Source: an uncultured Methanobrevibacter sp. (lineage in GTDB: Archaea; Methanobacteriota; Methanobacteria; Methanobacteriales; Methanobacteriaceae). From it: a stretch of DNA of 15,612 nt. A model generated the notes under the pieces. The model had not been told where the DNA came from. It saw only the letters and a program-made list of their open reading frames with translations, and did not search any database. Both the position numbers and the translations under genes were made by a program. Of this stretch, positions 13,658-15,612 are shown in pieces. Location of the stretch: NCBI GenBank assembly GCA_904501935.1, contig CAJGDA010000024.1, positions 1 to 15,612 on the forward strand, in the 5' to 3' direction. Position 1 is the stretch's first letter; every line of letters starts with the position of its first letter.

Positions 13658-14464
13658 ATGGGTGAAAAAAAATCTTATGTAAAAGATTATATGACCAAAG
13701 ACGTTATTAGTGTTTCCCCAGATACTTCAACTGAAGACGTGATTGAATTAATGAGAAAAAGTCGCCACAACAGTTATCCTGTTGTTGAAAATGATAAACT
13801 AGTTGGAATGGTAACTGCATTCGATATTGTATCTAAAGAATGGGCAGATACTGTCAGAGGATTGATGAGTACACACCTAGTTGTCGCTAACCAAGAATTG
13901 TCCATCAATGATGCATCAAGAGTAATGTTTAGAAGAGGAATCTCTAGAATGCCCGTTGTAAATGAAGAGGGACATTTAGTTGGAATTATTACAAATACAG
14001 ATATGGTCAGATCACACATTGAAAGGTCAACACCAAACAAAGTAGAATACTTCAAAAAGACATTAGAACAATTATATGGAATTAAAACTACTTTAAGGCA
14101 TATGCGTGTTGAAACCAATAAATTACGTCCAACACAAGATAGAGTTTATGCGGATGAACTTGAAGGCAGAACCTATGAATTAAAAAGAGGGCTAGCCGAA
14201 CCTGCAATTGTTGTTAAAACTGGCGACAGATGGATTTTAGTTGATGGGCACCACAGGGCAGTAGCTTCAGCACAGCAAGGTTATGAGACTGTTGACTCAT
14301 ATGTCATTGATTTGGGCCAAGACATCAAATTAGGAATGGAAAAAACCGCAGACAAAGCTGGAATTAAAACATTCAACGATATTGAAATTATTGATGACGA
14401 CAAACATCCATTAATTGCTCTTACAGAAAGTCTTCAAGATCAAGAACGTAAAGGGGATAAATAA
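13658..14464 (+). CDS. CBS-domain pair fused to a ParB/sulfiredoxin-like domain (possible SerK-like kinase)
   Basis: The 268-residue protein has two CBS motifs. The first covers about 8-60 (VKDYMTKDVISVSPDTS, then VENDKLVGMVTAFDIV), the second about 66-122 (GLMSTHLVVANQELSI, then NEEGHLVGIITNTDMV). CBS pairs usually bind adenine nucleotides. After a linker, residues about 148-222 look ParB/Srx-like: VETNKLRPTQDRVYADEL, then ILVDGHHRAVASAQQGY with DGHHR at 196-200. This fold occurs in ParB partition proteins and in free serine kinases (archaeal SerK, staphylococcal SbnI). No helix-turn-helix is visible, so a partition role is unlikely and a nucleotide-sensing kinase is possible, but this is inference. 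The start is ATG 13658, seven bases after GGAGG; an upstream in-frame ATG at 13637 lies inside gatB. hisE follows with no gap. Confidence 0.8.
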   Translation: MGEKKSYVKDYMTKDVISVSPDTSTEDVIELMRKSRHNSYPVVENDKLVGMVTAFDIVSKEWADTVRGLMSTHLVVANQELSINDASRVMFRRGISRMPVVNEEGHLVGIITNTDMVRSHIERSTPNKVEYFKKTLEQLYGIKTTLRHMRVETNKLRPTQDRVYADELEGRTYELKRGLAEPAIVVKTGDRWILVDGHHRAVASAQQGYETVDSYVIDLGQDIKLGMEKTADKAGIKTFNDIEIIDDDKHPLIALTESLQDQERKGDK

Positions 14465-14752
14465 ATGTCTGATTCAATCATAAGAGAAGTTTATGAAGTG
14501 TTGGAATCAAGAAGAGACCATCCAATTGATTCATATACTTCAAATATCATGAAAGACAGCGATAAAAAAGCAGAAGATAAAATTTTAGAAAAAATCGCTG
14601 AAGAAGCAGGAGAAGTGTTAATTGCTTCTAAAAATGATGAAAACTTAGTTTATGAATCTGTTGATTTAATATTTCATACTTTATTATTGCTAGTATACAA
14701 AGGAATCGAAATTGACGAAATATTTGACGAATTCTCCAGAAGAAGAAAATGA
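14465..14752 (+). CDS. hisE: Phosphoribosyl-ATP pyrophosphatase
   Basis: HisE hydrolyses phosphoribosyl-ATP to phosphoribosyl-AMP and pyrophosphate, the second step of histidine biosynthesis. The 95-residue length is typical. The metal-binding helix has E46-E47-A-G-E50, and the second helix YESVDLIFH carries E64 and D67, the MazG-like all-alpha pattern. IREVYEVLESRR at the N-terminus and KGIEIDEIFDEFSRRR at the C-terminus match the family. The ATG directly follows the stop of the CBS-ParB gene, with GGGGAT as a probable SD inside that gene, so translation is probably coupled. No other his gene is in the window; a single separated hisE is common in archaea, where his genes are scattered. tRNA-His lies 4 kb away, probably by coincidence. 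Confidence 0.95.
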   Translation: MSDSIIREVYEVLESRRDHPIDSYTSNIMKDSDKKAEDKILEKIAEEAGEVLIASKNDENLVYESVDLIFHTLLLLVYKGIEIDEIFDEFSRRRK

Positions 14753-14774
14753 AAAATTAATATAACTGGTTAAT

Positions 14775-15539
14775 ATGTTTGACACATTTGCTGAAAAAAA
14801 ATTTTTATTAAAAGAACTGGTGAAAAAGGAATTAACCTCCAAATATAAAGACTCAGTATTAGGAATACTTTGGAGCTTTTTTAATCCTCTTTTAATAATG
14901 TTAGTTTTTACTGCAATTTTTTCAATGCTGTTCGGAAAACAAATTCAAAATTATCCAGTTTACTTTCTATCAGGTAGATTAATTTATGATTTCTATAATA
15001 CTGCAACAAAAGGAGCAATGAGATCCATTAAAAAAAATGGGCAATTAATAAAAAAGATTTATGTTCCAAAATATATGTTTTCTGTAAGTGCAGTTCTTTA
15101 TGAATTTGTAAATTTCCTAATTTCATTTGTAATCTTAGCAGGAGTAATGTTCGCTACAGGCGCTGCATTCCATGCAACAATAATATATGCAATAATACCT
15201 GTGGCATTATTATTATGCTTAATTTTCGGTGTTGGATTGATTTTAGCTGTTTGCAATACCTATTTTACAGATATTGGACATTTATACAATGTATTTACAT
15301 TATTACTAATGTATGCTTCTGCATTATTTTATCCAATGGAAATCGTTCCTTCCGAAATTCAAAGAATATTTACTTTAAATCCCGTTTATTCTGCAATATC
15401 ATGTTTCAGAGAGTGCATTTATGGAGTAGCCCCGAACGGCCCCACATTACTTTATTTAGCTGCATTTTCATTTACAACATTGGGAATTGGAATATTATTA
15501 TTCAAAATTTATGAAAAGAAATTAGTATTAGAAATATAA
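14775..15539 (+). CDS. ABC-2 type polysaccharide/lipid-linked sugar export permease
   Basis: This 254-residue integral membrane protein resembles the Wzm/TagG permeases that move lipid-linked polysaccharide or teichoic-acid-like polymers across the membrane. The N-terminal amphipathic stretch LVKKELTSKYKDSVLGILWSFFNPLL (15-40) is the family hallmark. Six hydrophobic segments follow at about 35-53, 61-78, 104-127, 136-160, 168-187 and 225-245. TDIGHLYNV (165-173) matches the conserved R/T-D-[IV]-G-H loop, and LNPVYSAISCFRECIYG (201-217) the typical pre-TM6 motif. It begins 22 bases after hisE with no clear SD. The next gene, cut by the window end, would be the natural place for its ATPase partner. 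The Methanobrevibacter cell wall has pseudomurein and surface glycans, so cell-surface glycan export is a reasonable guess. Confidence 0.9.
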   Translation: MFDTFAEKKFLLKELVKKELTSKYKDSVLGILWSFFNPLLIMLVFTAIFSMLFGKQIQNYPVYFLSGRLIYDFYNTATKGAMRSIKKNGQLIKKIYVPKYMFSVSAVLYEFVNFLISFVILAGVMFATGAAFHATIIYAIIPVALLLCLIFGVGLILAVCNTYFTDIGHLYNVFTLLLMYASALFYPMEIVPSEIQRIFTLNPVYSAISCFRECIYGVAPNGPTLLYLAAFSFTTLGIGILLFKIYEKKLVLEI

Positions 15540-15549
15540 GGTTTTTAAA

Positions 15550-15612
15550 ATGAATTTAATAGATAAAATAAAAAATCTTTTTGGAAAAAACAAAGAAGTT
15601 AATGAAATTAAG
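15550..15612 (+). CDS. Start of an unidentified gene (cut by window end)
   Basis: An ATG ten bases after the ABC permease opens a frame of 21 codons to the window edge. The visible residues are lysine- and asparagine-rich (MNLIDKIKNLFGKNK and on) and carry no motif. By position it may be the ABC ATPase that partners the permease, because such permease-ATPase pairs are usually adjacent, but nothing in these 21 residues proves it. There is no clear SD. It is reported as a probable coding start only. Confidence 0.55.
   Translation, partial: MNLIDKIKNLFGKNKEVNEIK

Overview
This window looks like chromosomal DNA from an AT-rich methanogenic archaeon of the order Methanobacteriales, most likely Methanobrevibacter or a close relative. 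The reasons are a formylmethanofuran:tetrahydromethanopterin formyltransferase gene (ftr, a core CO2-to-methane enzyme), an archaeal Holliday junction resolvase (hjc), a tRNA-Trp gene with an archaeal-type intron, archaeal TATA-box promoters (several apparently leaderless), and Shine-Dalgarno (SD) sites of the GGAGGTGAT type. The genus is inferred from overall character, not from a search.

Layout. (1) 1-3561: the 3' half of argG and a sirtuin on the + strand face sfsA and nnr (bifunctional NAD(P)HX repair enzyme) on the - strand; the sirtuin and sfsA overlap tail to tail. (2) 3634-9052: a potassium region with a two-TM K+ channel carrying an RCK domain, a TrkH-type transporter and its TrkA regulator. 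On the - strand within it lie ftr and a flippase-like membrane protein. (3) 9055-10952, all - strand: an MBL-fold hydrolase, intron-containing tRNA-Trp, hjc, and tRNAs His, Leu, Glu, CAU (Met or Ile2) and Asn. (4) 11147-15612, all + strand: a BioB-like radical SAM enzyme, gatB, a CBS-ParB-like fusion, hisE, a polysaccharide-type ABC permease, and the first codons of another gene.

How genes work together. TrkH and TrkA are a transporter and regulator pair; the separate channel gives a second K+ route, and its RCK domain looks nucleotide-binding rather than Ca2+-binding. gatB, the CBS-ParB gene and hisE are tightly packed (13 nt and 0 nt gaps) and probably form one operon. GatB belongs to the amidotransferase that in archaea makes Asn-tRNA(Asn), and tRNA-Asn(GUU) is nearby. 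The tRNA-Trp intron carries a box C/D guide that matches C34 of its own transcript at the D+5 position.

No mobile element, CRISPR array, defence island or clearly undescribed multigene system is visible. The points most worth following up are the intron guide RNA (one arm explained, one not), the channel's hybrid RCK domain with a possible internal start and an unrecognised tail, the probable AUU start of gatB, stop codons built into terminator hairpins of argG and ftr, the missing encoded G-1 in tRNA-His, and the CBS-ParB (possibly serine-kinase-like) gene. No gene-free stretch exceeds 300 bases; the longest (10953-11146) holds promoter elements and AT-rich spacer.
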